A program made the translations under genes and the position numbers. Under the pieces are notes generated by a model that saw only the letters and a program-made list of their open reading frames with translations, ran no database searches and was not told where the DNA came from. This document shows, in pieces, positions 31,781 through 39,845 of a stretch of DNA of 62,500 nt (its first letter is position 1; every line of letters starts with the position of its first letter). Origin of the DNA: Nitrospirota bacterium (GTDB lineage: Bacteria > Nitrospirota > Nitrospiria > 2-01-FULL-66-17); the NCBI GenBank assembly GCA_040757335.1, contig JBFLXB010000014.1, positions 1-62,500 of the forward strand. Direction: 5' to 3'.

Positions 31781-33344
31781 GTGAAAAACCCAGCCATTGT
31801 ACAGCGTCATAGAGATCCCGCGCAATATAATCCGGCCGCGGACCGTCAGCCAGGTCCGACTCGGTCCGCGTTCCGTGGCCCGTCTGCACCAAGATCGACA
31901 ATCCTCCGAGACGGCTTCCCAATTCGATGTCAACCGCCTTGTCGCCGATCGTCGCCGAGCGCGTCGCGTCTACCCTCAAGTCGCGAGCAGCGCGGAGCGC
32001 GAGGGTCGATTCCGGCTTTCGGCACGCGCACGCCTCCTCGGGTCGATGCGGGCAGGAGTAGATCCCGTCCACCCGCGCCCCGCGTTCGGCCAGCAGCGCG
32101 CGCAACCGAGCGTGGATCCGGTCCAGCGCGTCGGGCGCGATCAGGCCGCGCCCCACCCCGGATTGGTTGGTGACGATGGCCACCTTCACGCCCGCGGCGT
32201 TCAGGGCGGCCACGGCCTCGGCCGCACCGGGAAGCAAGGCCAGTCGCTCGGGATCGGCCAGGTACCCCTCGTCGTGGTTGAGGGTTCCGTCGCGGTCCAG
32301 AAAGACGATCTGGATTTCACCCGTCGCGGACCGTCCGATCGCCGCATACACCTCGTCCACCGACACCGCGGTCATGCACCGATGGTCGATGGGGCAGTCT
32401 CGATATCGGCACGGCGCACAGTCCACGGCGTGCTGGAGCAGCGTGACGCGCTGGCCGATCGGGCTCGTCGCCCGCGGGTCGGTGGGGCCGAAGATCGCGG
32501 TGACCGGCACCCCCAGCGCCGCGGCCAGGTGCATGGGCCCCGAGTCATTGGTCACCAGCCGCCGGCACCAGGTCAGGATCGCCATGACGTCGCGAATCGT
32601 GGTCAAGCCTGCCGCGTTCACCGCGCGACCGTCGAGTCCCGCCGTGATCGTGTCGCCCAGCGCGCGCTCCGCCGCGGAACCGAGCACGATCACGAACCCG
32701 CCGTCGCGCACCAGCCGGTTCGCCACCGCGGCGAACCGCTCCGCGGGCCATCGTTTGGCCGACCCGTAGGCGGCCCCGGGGTTCATCGCGACGATCCGAT
32801 CGGTTGATTTCGCGCCCCATTCGGCAAGCCGCTCCCGCGCGTTGTCGCGCTCGTTCGCAGTCACGGCCAGCGACACCGCCCGCGCGTCGCCGTCCAGGCC
32901 CCAGGCCGACAGCAGCCCCAGATAGTAGCTCGTCATGTGCGGGAGCGGTCGGCGGGGCGCCGGGAGCGCGACGGACAACAACGGGCCGCGGCCGTCGGTG
33001 CGATACCCCACACGCGTCGGCACGCGGGCCCACGCGGCCGCCAGCGCGGAGTCGAACGAGTTGGGCAGCAACAGCACGGTATCGAACGCCCGCCGGCGGA
33101 TCTCCGCGGCCAGGCGTACCCGCCCGAGTACTCCGGAGTGGGATCCCCGATGATCGTCGACCACCACCTCGTCGACGGCCGGATGGCCCGCCAACACGTC
33201 CGCCACCGCGGATCGCCCCAGGACCGATATGCGCGCGGCCGGAAACCCCGCCCGCAGCGCGGTCAGCGTCGGGGTCGCCATCACCGCGTCGCCGATCCAG
33301 TTCGGCGCGCGCACCAGCAACGATCGCGGCGCTGCGGGGATCAC
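31764..33344 (-). CDS. Heptosyltransferase II-GmhB phosphatase fusion
   Basis: The 526-residue product starts at GTG 33342-33344 in a GTGA overlap with lpxK. Residues 1-340 are a WaaF-type GT9 domain (LLVRAPNWIGDAVMATPTL; PGAAYGSAKRWP near 189-200; TNDSGPMHLAAALGVP near 265-280). Residues 345-526 are a HAD domain of GmhB type: FLDRDGTLN with D350 and D352, VTNQSGVGRG near 391-400, and the zinc loop CPHRPEEACAC at 431-441. It therefore joins removal of the C7 phosphate during ADP-heptose synthesis with transfer of the second heptose. The C-terminal ARP-stop comes from element A. Confidence 0.92.
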   Translation of the reverse strand: MIPAAPRSLLVRAPNWIGDAVMATPTLTALRAGFPAARISVLGRSAVADVLAGHPAVDEVVVDDHRGSHSGVLGRVRLAAEIRRRAFDTVLLLPNSFDSALAAAWARVPTRVGYRTDGRGPLLSVALPAPRRPLPHMTSYYLGLLSAWGLDGDARAVSLAVTANERDNARERLAEWGAKSTDRIVAMNPGAAYGSAKRWPAERFAAVANRLVRDGGFVIVLGSAAERALGDTITAGLDGRAVNAAGLTTIRDVMAILTWCRRLVTNDSGPMHLAAALGVPVTAIFGPTDPRATSPIGQRVTLLQHAVDCAPCRYRDCPIDHRCMTAVSVDEVYAAIGRSATGEIQIVFLDRDGTLNHDEGYLADPERLALLPGAAEAVAALNAAGVKVAIVTNQSGVGRGLIAPDALDRIHARLRALLAERGARVDGIYSCPHRPEEACACRKPESTLALRAARDLRVDATRSATIGDKAVDIELGSRLGGLSILVQTGHGTRTESDLADGPRPDYIARDLYDAVQWLGFSPSARP

Positions 33345-34393
33345 GCAGGCCTGCCCACTCGCGCCGCCAGACGATCGAGCATCGCTTCCCAGGGACCCGT
33401 CGGCTCGATCACGGCGTGGATCCGGACCGCCCACACCCCCTGCTGCGGCGTGGCCCACTGCTCCAGCTTCACTGCGTCCTTCTCCGTGGTCAGGATCATG
33501 TCCGCACCGATGTCACGGGCGCGGGCGACCAGGCGCTCCAGATCCGAGCGCAGGTAGGGATGATGATCCGAAAACCTCACGGCCTCCACTACGCGTGCAT
33601 TGGCTCGCGTGACCAGGTGCGTGAATGAGTCGAAACGGCCTACACCGGCAGCGGCCAGCACCCGCGCGCCGTCCAGACGCTCCGGCGACTGCTCGCGCCC
33701 GGTGGCCACCTCGACCAAACTCTGCGGCTCGAAGCGGGCGCGAAAGACCGGGAGCGTCCCGGCCTGGTCCCGCACTTCGCGTTCCACCGCAGCCACCGCA
33801 CCGGGATCCGCCTGGTCCACGCGGGTGATCACCACGGCAGTGGCGCGCGACAAGGCCGCCAGCGGCTCGCGCAGCCGACCCCGTGGCAGGAGTGCCGCCC
33901 GATCGATGGGATCCGTCGCATCCCACAGGAGCACGTTCTCGTCGCGCGCAATCGCGAGGTGCTGGAATCCATCATCCAGAATCACCACCCCCGGCCGCAA
34001 GGCGTCGCCGAATCGCCGCCAGGCCGCGACCCGGTTTGCGCCCACGATCACCGCCGCGCCCGGCAACCGCCGGGCCATGAGCGCAGGCTCGTCACCGCTT
34101 TCTTCCCACGCAAAGGTGGTCCCCCGCCCGTCGGACACCAACGCGCCAGCGCGCTCGCCTCTTCCCCCGTACCCCCGACTGAGCACCGCGACACCAACGC
34201 CCCGCTTGAGCAGCGCTTCACCGATCGCAATCACCAACGGCGTCTTGCCGGTGCCACCCACGGTCAAATTGCCCACCGAAATCACCGGCCGCCCCAGATG
34301 GTGGACATGCCCCCAACCAGCCCCATACCACCGCAGCCTCGCCTGCACGGCACTGCCGTAAATCCACGACAGGGGCGTGAGCATCCAGTTCAT
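33341..34393 (-). CDS. lpxK: Tetraacyldisaccharide 4'-kinase
   Basis: The 350-residue product has an N-terminal membrane-associated helix and the modified P-loop GNLTVGGTGKTPLV near 41-54, then VLSRGYGG, DDGFQH (near 140-146) and the lipid A kinase sequence LLPRGRLREP. It phosphorylates the 4' position of lipid A disaccharide on the inner face of the membrane. It overlaps the WaaF-GmhB gene by 4 nt and is separated from waaA upstream by element B. Length and motifs are normal. Confidence 0.95.
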   Translation of the reverse strand: MNWMLTPLSWIYGSAVQARLRWYGAGWGHVHHLGRPVISVGNLTVGGTGKTPLVIAIGEALLKRGVGVAVLSRGYGGRGERAGALVSDGRGTTFAWEESGDEPALMARRLPGAAVIVGANRVAAWRRFGDALRPGVVILDDGFQHLAIARDENVLLWDATDPIDRAALLPRGRLREPLAALSRATAVVITRVDQADPGAVAAVEREVRDQAGTLPVFRARFEPQSLVEVATGREQSPERLDGARVLAAAGVGRFDSFTHLVTRANARVVEAVRFSDHHPYLRSDLERLVARARDIGADMILTTEKDAVKLEQWATPQQGVWAVRIHAVIEPTGPWEAMLDRLAARVGRPA

Positions 34394-34414
34394 CCCTGCA
34401 TTAACCGCGATAGC

Positions 34415-34540
34415 GGAGCCCGTTCAGGAGCGCGCCAGATGCAAGGCGCCGCGAGCACCGGAGCGGAGCGTACTGTGTGCGTACGTGAGCACCGGATGCG
34501 CAGCGGCAACGCCGCAGATGGCCGCTCATGGACGGGCTCC
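34415..34540. mobile_element. Dispersed inverted-end element, LPS cluster copy B
   Basis: The ends GGAGCCCGTTCA and TGGACGGGCTCC (inverted) bound 126 bases. Unlike copies A, C and D, its centre is GCGTACTGTGTGCGTACGTGAG instead of the 28-30 bp palindrome. That middle resembles the element at 47217-47343. The right end supplies Arg-Pro-TGA of waaA. It fills the lpxK/waaA gap. Confidence 0.8.
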
Positions 34541-35857
34541 CCCCAACTCCGCGAGCCAGGGATCGAGCAGGGAGATCGTCCGCTCCACCGCCCCCCGGTT
34601 GCGGGCCACCATATCGAGGCCGCATTCGCCCATGCGGCCTCGCAACGCGTCGTCTGCGAGCAACCGCCGCAGGTGCGCGGCCAGCGCGTCACCCGACGCC
34701 ACTTGCACGCCGCCTCCTGCGTCGCGCAGGGCCTGCGCAATTTCTTCGCACTTGTGCGTGTGCGGGCCGAAGAGCACGGGTTTGCCCCGGGCCGCCGGCT
34801 CCAACAAGTTGTGCCCGCCCACCGGCACGAGGGTTCCGCCCACGAACGCCACCGTGGCATCGCCGTACAGCGACGCCAACTCCCCCAACGTGTCCAGCAG
34901 AATGACCGGCGGCCCGGTCCCCGCCCGTCCGTTCCCGGCGGCGATCGCGGACCTGCGGATGGGCTCAGCGCCGGCCTCCCGGACCAGCGTTTCGACCTTG
35001 TCGAGTCGATCCAAGTGCCGCGGTGCGAGCAACAGCACGAGGCGCGGCTCTTCCCGTCGAACGCGAAGGTACGCCTCGAGGAGCAGGGATTCTTCACCGG
35101 GATGGGTGCTCCCCGCGACCCACAACCGCTCGTCGGGCGCGAGTCCGAGCTCCGCACGCCGGGGCGTCCCCTCGGCCTCGTCCACGCCCTGGTCGAATTT
35201 GAGGTTGCCGGTGATCACGATCCGGTTCGCGTCCACCCCGATGGACGCCAGCCGCCTGGCATCGGCCGCGGTCTGCGCGGCCACGCCCATCAGCCCGGCC
35301 AGCGCCGGCGCGAACAGACGCCGTCCCCAGCCGTACCGTCGCGCCGACCGCTCGGTCAGTCTGGCGTTGACCAGAAACGCGGGCACGCCGCGTCGCGCGA
35401 GCGCGAACAGAAAGTTGGGCCACAACTCGGTTTCCACCGACAGGAACAGGCCCGGAGCCACCGCGTCCAGGGCGCGGTTGATCGCGATCGGCAGGTCGAG
35501 CGGGAAGTACGCGGTGGCGTCGGCCTGGGGGACGCGCTCGATCACGGTCTGACGCCCGGTGGCGGTGACCGTGGTAACCAGCAGGCTGAGGCCGGGGTAC
35601 CGGGTTTTGATCGCGCGCAGCAACGGCGCCGCGGCCGTGACCTCGCCCACGGACACGGCGTGGACCCAGACGGGCCGACGGCCGCGCAACGCCGCGGCGG
35701 TCTCCGGCACGCGCCCCAAGCGCTCGGCCAGGGCCAGCCCGGTCCCCCGGCGGACCGCCCGCACCGCGTAAGCCGGCGCGGTCACCACGAGTCCCGCCGC
35801 CAGCGCCGCCGTGTATAAGGTCCGAAACACTAAGTTCCCGGCATTGCCGCTCGTCAT
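34526..35857 (-). CDS. waaA: Kdo transferase
   Basis: The 443-residue product is a GT30 protein with an N-terminal membrane anchor, WVHAVSVGEVTAAAPLL near 63-79 (catalytic glutamate region), VETELWPNFL near 147, GNLKFDQ, STHPGEE and GGTLVPVGGHNLLEPAARGKPV near 345-366. It adds Kdo residues to lipid IVA on the cytoplasmic face. The final GGARP and TGA come from repeat element B, so the C-terminal residues differ from relatives. It is oriented with the other lipid A genes; element C lies upstream. Confidence 0.94.
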   Translation of the reverse strand: MTSGNAGNLVFRTLYTAALAAGLVVTAPAYAVRAVRRGTGLALAERLGRVPETAAALRGRRPVWVHAVSVGEVTAAAPLLRAIKTRYPGLSLLVTTVTATGRQTVIERVPQADATAYFPLDLPIAINRALDAVAPGLFLSVETELWPNFLFALARRGVPAFLVNARLTERSARRYGWGRRLFAPALAGLMGVAAQTAADARRLASIGVDANRIVITGNLKFDQGVDEAEGTPRRAELGLAPDERLWVAGSTHPGEESLLLEAYLRVRREEPRLVLLLAPRHLDRLDKVETLVREAGAEPIRRSAIAAGNGRAGTGPPVILLDTLGELASLYGDATVAFVGGTLVPVGGHNLLEPAARGKPVLFGPHTHKCEEIAQALRDAGGGVQVASGDALAAHLRRLLADDALRGRMGECGLDMVARNRGAVERTISLLDPWLAELGGARP

Positions 35858-35866
35858 CCGGCCTGG

Positions 35867-36041
35867 CCGTCAAGAAGGCGGCGGATGCCCCCTTTCGGGG
35901 ACTTCCTCGTTTCGATTTTTGAAGGTGGGTCGCAAGGCGGAGCAAGCGCCCGCACCTGTAGGGGCGTATTGCAATACGCCCCTACCACAACGTGAGGAGC
36001 GGACGCGCAGCGACAACGCAGCAGGCGCCCCTTCTTGACGG
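35867..36041. mobile_element. Dispersed inverted-end element, LPS cluster copy C
   Basis: The ends CCGTCAAGAAGG and CCTTCTTGACGG are perfect inverted repeats, different from those of copies A, B and D, but the inside is the same: CCCCCTTTCGGGG hairpin, then a 28 bp perfect palindrome at 35958-35985 with the GTAGGGGCGTATTG arm. It lies in the gap between waaA and the DUF374 gene and ends one base before the latter's stop codon. The difference in ends with conserved core is informative about how these units spread. Confidence 0.82.
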
Positions 36042-36042
36042 A

Positions 36043-36698
36043 TCAGGACCACCAGCGGTCGACGCGATCGGTTAGCTCGTTCAAAGCACGCTCCAGAGCC
36101 GCGCGCCGAGCCTCACACTCCGCGGCGTCGGCCTCGCGCGGGACCCAGATCGGTTCGCCCCAGAGAAAGACGCCGCGGGCAAACGGGTACGGAAAGAGGA
36201 ACCCGTCCCACGTCGCCAGGATTTTTTTTTTGACGCCCCGAAGGTCACGGGGAAGATCGGGAGACCGGTCGCCTTGGCCAGGTAGATGACCCCGGGTTGC
36301 GCGATCTGCCGCGGTCCCTTGGGCCCGTCGGGCGTGATGACCAGATCGCGGCCCTCCCGCGCGCGCCGGATCAGGGTCTTCAACGCCGCCGAACCGCCGC
36401 GGGTGGTGGACCCGCGAACCGATGCGAACCCGAACGAACGCATGGCGCGGCTGATCAGTTCCCCGTCGCGGTGGCGACTGATCAGGATGTCCACGCCGCG
36501 GCCGCCGTACGGCAGCCGCGCCATCATGAGTTGGCGGCCGTGCCAAAACGCCAGGATGTTGGCGTGGCCCGCGCGCCACCGTTCGGCGATGCCTTCGCCG
36601 TTCACGGTCTCGATCCGCATCGTGCTCCCCAGCCCGCGGATCAACGCGGCGACGAACGAAGGCGCCAGGCGGCGCCAGGCGGGCTCAGGGGCTGACAT
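36043..36698 (-). pseudogene. DUF374 lysophospholipid-acyltransferase-like gene with frameshift
   Basis: Two overlapping frames together give about 218 residues of a DUF374/LPLAT-like protein: FWHGRQLMMARLPYGG near 50-65 and VITPDGPKGPRQ near 120-131 in the first, then WDGFLFPYPFARGVFLWGEPIWVP in the second. The junction is a run of ten A (T at 36222-36231 on the plus strand). Eleven A, or a -1 slip, would restore the frame (KKKILATW). It may be a programmed frameshift or a sequencing/assembly error, or a real mutation. It starts 14 bases inside the msbA end. The role is probably lipid A or outer-membrane lipid acylation. Confidence 0.8.
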
Positions 36699-38451
36699 AC
36701 CCGGCCTGGTTCTCGAACTGGATGCGGTACAGACGGGCGTATGCGCCCTGTTTGGCGAGCAGGGTCTCGTGCGTGCCGTCTTCCACGATCCGCCCGCCGT
36801 CCAACACGATGATGCGGGTCGCCCGCTGAACGGTCGAGAGGCGGTGCGCGATGACGAACGTGGTGCGCCGGACCATGAGATTGGCGAGGGCTTGCTGGAC
36901 CACCGCCTCGGACTCGGGATCCAGCGCCGAGGTGGCCTCGTCGAAGATGAGGATGGGCGGGTTCCGTAAGATCGCCCGCGCGATGGCCAGTCGCTGGCGC
37001 TCGCCCCCCGACAGCGTCACGCCGCGCTCGCCGATCACGGCGTCGTATCCCCGCGGGAGACGCTGGACGAATGTGTGCGCGAACGCCGCCTCCGCGGCGC
37101 GGATGACGTCGGCGTCGGCCACCTCGGCCATCCCGTACGCGATGTTGTTGCGGACGGTGTCGTCAAAAAGGACCACGTCCTGGCTCACGATCCCGATGCG
37201 GCTCCGCAGGGACGCGAGGCGAATGTCGCGCAGGTCCACTCCGTCGATGGCGATCAATCCCTGGGTGGGCTCGATGAACCGCGGCAAGAGGTTCATGAGC
37301 GTGGTCTTGCCGCTGCCGCTCGCGCCCACGATCGCCACCATGTCGCCCGCGCGCGCGGCAAACGAGATGTCGGACAGCGCCGGTCGCTCCGCCCCCTCGT
37401 AGGTAAATCCCACGCCGCGGAACTCGATGCGGTCCCGCACGGTCTCGAGGTCGCGGTGACCCCGGTCGCGCCGCTCCTCGGTCTCCACGTCCAGAATAGC
37501 GAACACGCGCTCGGCGGACGCCGACGCGGTGAGCAGCGTGTTGTTCGCCGCCGACAGGGCGCGCACCGGTGCGTACATCAACCAGCACGCGGCCAGGAAC
37601 GAAAAAAACGCGCCGGTGGTCATCTGGCCCGAGATGACCGCGTAACCGCCGTAGGCCACCACGCCGGCCGCGCCCGCCGCGCCCAACACCTCCATCAACG
37701 CGGGGGCGAATTCCGACACCATCGCCACCTTCATCATGTTGTCGAAATACCGGCGGTTGATATGTTGCATCCGCTCGGCTTCGAACTCCTCGCGGCCGAA
37801 GCCCTTGACGACCGCGATGCCCGAGAAGGTTTCCTGGAGCATGGCCGACAACTCGGCGATCCGCTCCTGCCCGGCGTGCGCCAGGCGCTTGAGGCGTCGG
37901 CCCAATCGGATGAGCGGATAGTAACCCAGCGGCAACACGGCGATCGCGATGAGAGCCAGTCGCCAGTTTTGGTACAAGATGAACCCCGTCATCGCGGCCA
38001 GCGTGAGCGGTTGCTGCACGAGTTCCTTGACCACGTTGACCGCGCGCTGCATCTGCCCCACGTCGTTGGTCACGTTGGACATCAACGTGCCGGTCGCCCG
38101 CGTGGTGTGGAATCCCATCGAGAGCTTCAGGATGTGTTGATACAGGGCGTCGCGAATGTCCGTGATGATGCGGTTGCCGGTGTAGGCCATCAGATACACG
38201 TGCGCCAACTGGCACAGCCGTTTGACGAGCGCCACGGCCGGAATGGCGAGCGCGAGCGGCAGCAGCCACTCGCGGTGCTTCTCGATGAAAATGCGGTCGA
38301 GCACCTCCTGCACCAGCCAGAGATTGGCCGCGGTCAACCCGGACACGGCCGCGGCGCACGCGGCCGCGACCGCCAGTCGCTTCCAGTGCGGGGCGATGAG
38401 CCGCAGCACCCGAGCGTAGACGCGCCGAGGCGCGGTCATTGGCGACGTCAC
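36685..38451 (-). CDS. msbA: Lipid A flippase, ABC transporter
   Basis: The 588-residue protein joins a six-helix membrane domain (about residues 15-310) to an ATPase with Walker A GASGSGKTTLMN near 375-386, signature LSGGERQR near 480-487, Walker B LIFDEATSALD and the H-loop VIAHRLSTV. It flips core-lipid A across the inner membrane. A GTG at 38449-38451 after GGGAGG is taken as start; ATG four codons in is the alternative. It lies directly in the lipid A operon between lpxB and DUF374. Confidence 0.92.
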   Translation of the reverse strand: MTSPMTAPRRVYARVLRLIAPHWKRLAVAAACAAAVSGLTAANLWLVQEVLDRIFIEKHREWLLPLALAIPAVALVKRLCQLAHVYLMAYTGNRIITDIRDALYQHILKLSMGFHTTRATGTLMSNVTNDVGQMQRAVNVVKELVQQPLTLAAMTGFILYQNWRLALIAIAVLPLGYYPLIRLGRRLKRLAHAGQERIAELSAMLQETFSGIAVVKGFGREEFEAERMQHINRRYFDNMMKVAMVSEFAPALMEVLGAAGAAGVVAYGGYAVISGQMTTGAFFSFLAACWLMYAPVRALSAANNTLLTASASAERVFAILDVETEERRDRGHRDLETVRDRIEFRGVGFTYEGAERPALSDISFAARAGDMVAIVGASGSGKTTLMNLLPRFIEPTQGLIAIDGVDLRDIRLASLRSRIGIVSQDVVLFDDTVRNNIAYGMAEVADADVIRAAEAAFAHTFVQRLPRGYDAVIGERGVTLSGGERQRLAIARAILRNPPILIFDEATSALDPESEAVVQQALANLMVRRTTFVIAHRLSTVQRATRIIVLDGGRIVEDGTHETLLAKQGAYARLYRIQFENQAGYVSP

Positions 38452-38497
38452 GCCGCGCGCCTCCCGGCGAGGGTCTTGTCTGAGTCACCGCGAGAGC

Positions 38498-38683
38498 GGA
38501 GCCCGTTCAGGAAAGGCCAGATGCCCCCTTCGGGGACTTCCGCCATTTCCATACCTGGAGGTGGGTCGCAAGGCGCCGCTGAGCACCGGAGCCGTAGGGG
38601 CGTATTGCAATACGCCCCTACAAAGACGTGAGCACCGGAGCGCATGCGGCAACGCAGCAGATGGCTTTTCATGGACAGGCTCC
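38498..38683. mobile_element. Dispersed inverted-end element, LPS cluster copy D
   Basis: The ends GGAGCCCGTTCAGG and CATGGACAGGCTCC bound 186 bases. It has the CCCCCTTCGGGG hairpin and a 28 bp palindrome at 38594-38621. The right end provides the last codons and TGA of lpxB (ACP-stop). It lies between lpxB and msbA. Confidence 0.82.
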
Positions 38684-39817
38684 CATGGCCTCCAGCACCG
38701 CGTCGGCGGCGCGTCCCGACGCGCCGGCTTCTCCCAACGCGGCCCGAACCTCGGCGAGATCCCGCCGCGCGGCCTCCGCGGCGCGGTCATCCGTCAACAA
38801 GGGGGTGACGGCGGTCATCAGCCGCTCCGCGGTTACCTCTTCCTGCATCAGCTCGGGCACCACCCGGCGCCCCGCCACGACGTTGACGAGCGCCGCGTGC
38901 GGCGTGGTCACCAGACGGCGGGCGATCCAGAAGGTCAGCGGCGAGACCCGATACACCATCACGAGCGGCGTTCCCACCACGGCGGCCTGTAACGTGGCCG
39001 TACCCGAGGCCACGATCGCGGCGCGCGAGGCGCGCAGGACCGCCGCCGCCTCTCCGCGCACGACCGTCGCCGCGGCCGGGAGGTCGCCCGTGGCCGCGAG
39101 CACCGCGTCCACGACCGCCGCATCCACCGAAGGCGCCGCGGAAATCAACACCCGATCGACCACGCCGGCGGCGTGGAGCCCGCGGGCTGCCTCGATCATC
39201 GGGGGCAGGAGCTGCTCGACCTCCTGCGCGCGACTGCCCGGCAACAATCCCAGGACCCTCTGGGCCACGTCCAGTCGGTGGCGCTGCAAGAACGCCGCTT
39301 GCTCGGCCTCGGAAACGGGATCATCGAGCAGCGGGTGCCCGACCCAGCGACACGGCACGCCGGCGCTCCGGTAGAGCGCCTCTTCGAAGCGAAACAGGAC
39401 CAGCATCATTTCCACGCAGGCCTTGATCTGTCTGATGCGGCCCGGCCGCCACGCCCAGATCTGGGGACTGACGTAGTACACCACGGGGATCCCCAGCCGC
39501 TTCGCGGCGCGGGCGACCCGCAGGTTGAAGTCCGGATAATCGATCAGCACGATGGCCTCCGGCGGCGCCTCGCGCAATCGTCTGCGCACGTCCTGATAGG
39601 CTCGCCAGATCGCGCGCCACTGGGAGAACACCTCCACCACTCCGAAGACGCCCAGGTGGCGAATGTCGTGGTGGAGGCGCACGCCGGCTTTCTCCATGGC
39701 CCCTCCGCCCACTCCCTCCAGCGCGAGCCCCGGCTCGCGCGCCAACAACGCCGCGGCGAGCTTGCCGCCCAGCGCGTCCCCCGACGCTTCACCGGCAATG
39801 ATGAACAGGCGAGGCAT
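38669..39817 (-). CDS. lpxB: Lipid A disaccharide synthase
   Basis: The 382-residue GT19 protein starts MPRLFIIAGEASGDALGG; the GTG two codons upstream is less likely. Further landmarks are VLIDYPDFNLRVA near 95-107, YYVSPQIWAWRPGRI near 118-132 and GLLPGSRAQEV near 190-200. It condenses UDP-2,3-diacylglucosamine with lipid X. Its last two residues and stop lie within repeat element D. It is 28 nt after the Gfo/Idh gene. Confidence 0.94.
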   Translation of the reverse strand: MPRLFIIAGEASGDALGGKLAAALLAREPGLALEGVGGGAMEKAGVRLHHDIRHLGVFGVVEVFSQWRAIWRAYQDVRRRLREAPPEAIVLIDYPDFNLRVARAAKRLGIPVVYYVSPQIWAWRPGRIRQIKACVEMMLVLFRFEEALYRSAGVPCRWVGHPLLDDPVSEAEQAAFLQRHRLDVAQRVLGLLPGSRAQEVEQLLPPMIEAARGLHAAGVVDRVLISAAPSVDAAVVDAVLAATGDLPAAATVVRGEAAAVLRASRAAIVASGTATLQAAVVGTPLVMVYRVSPLTFWIARRLVTTPHAALVNVVAGRRVVPELMQEEVTAERLMTAVTPLLTDDRAAEAARRDLAEVRAALGEAGASGRAADAVLEAMGACP

Positions 39818-39845
39818 GGTCACCCGTGGTCAGGTTCTCGAACAA

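Noticed and set aside
30232-31812. Plus-strand open frame of about 526 codons across the heptosyltransferase region
   Set aside because: It runs through a palindromic repeat, the Trm112-like gene and a dispersed element, which no real gene would do; the opposite strand has clear GT9 motifs.
37075-38631. Plus-strand frame of over 500 codons opposite msbA
   Set aside because: Shadow of msbA, whose Walker and signature motifs are complete on the minus strand.
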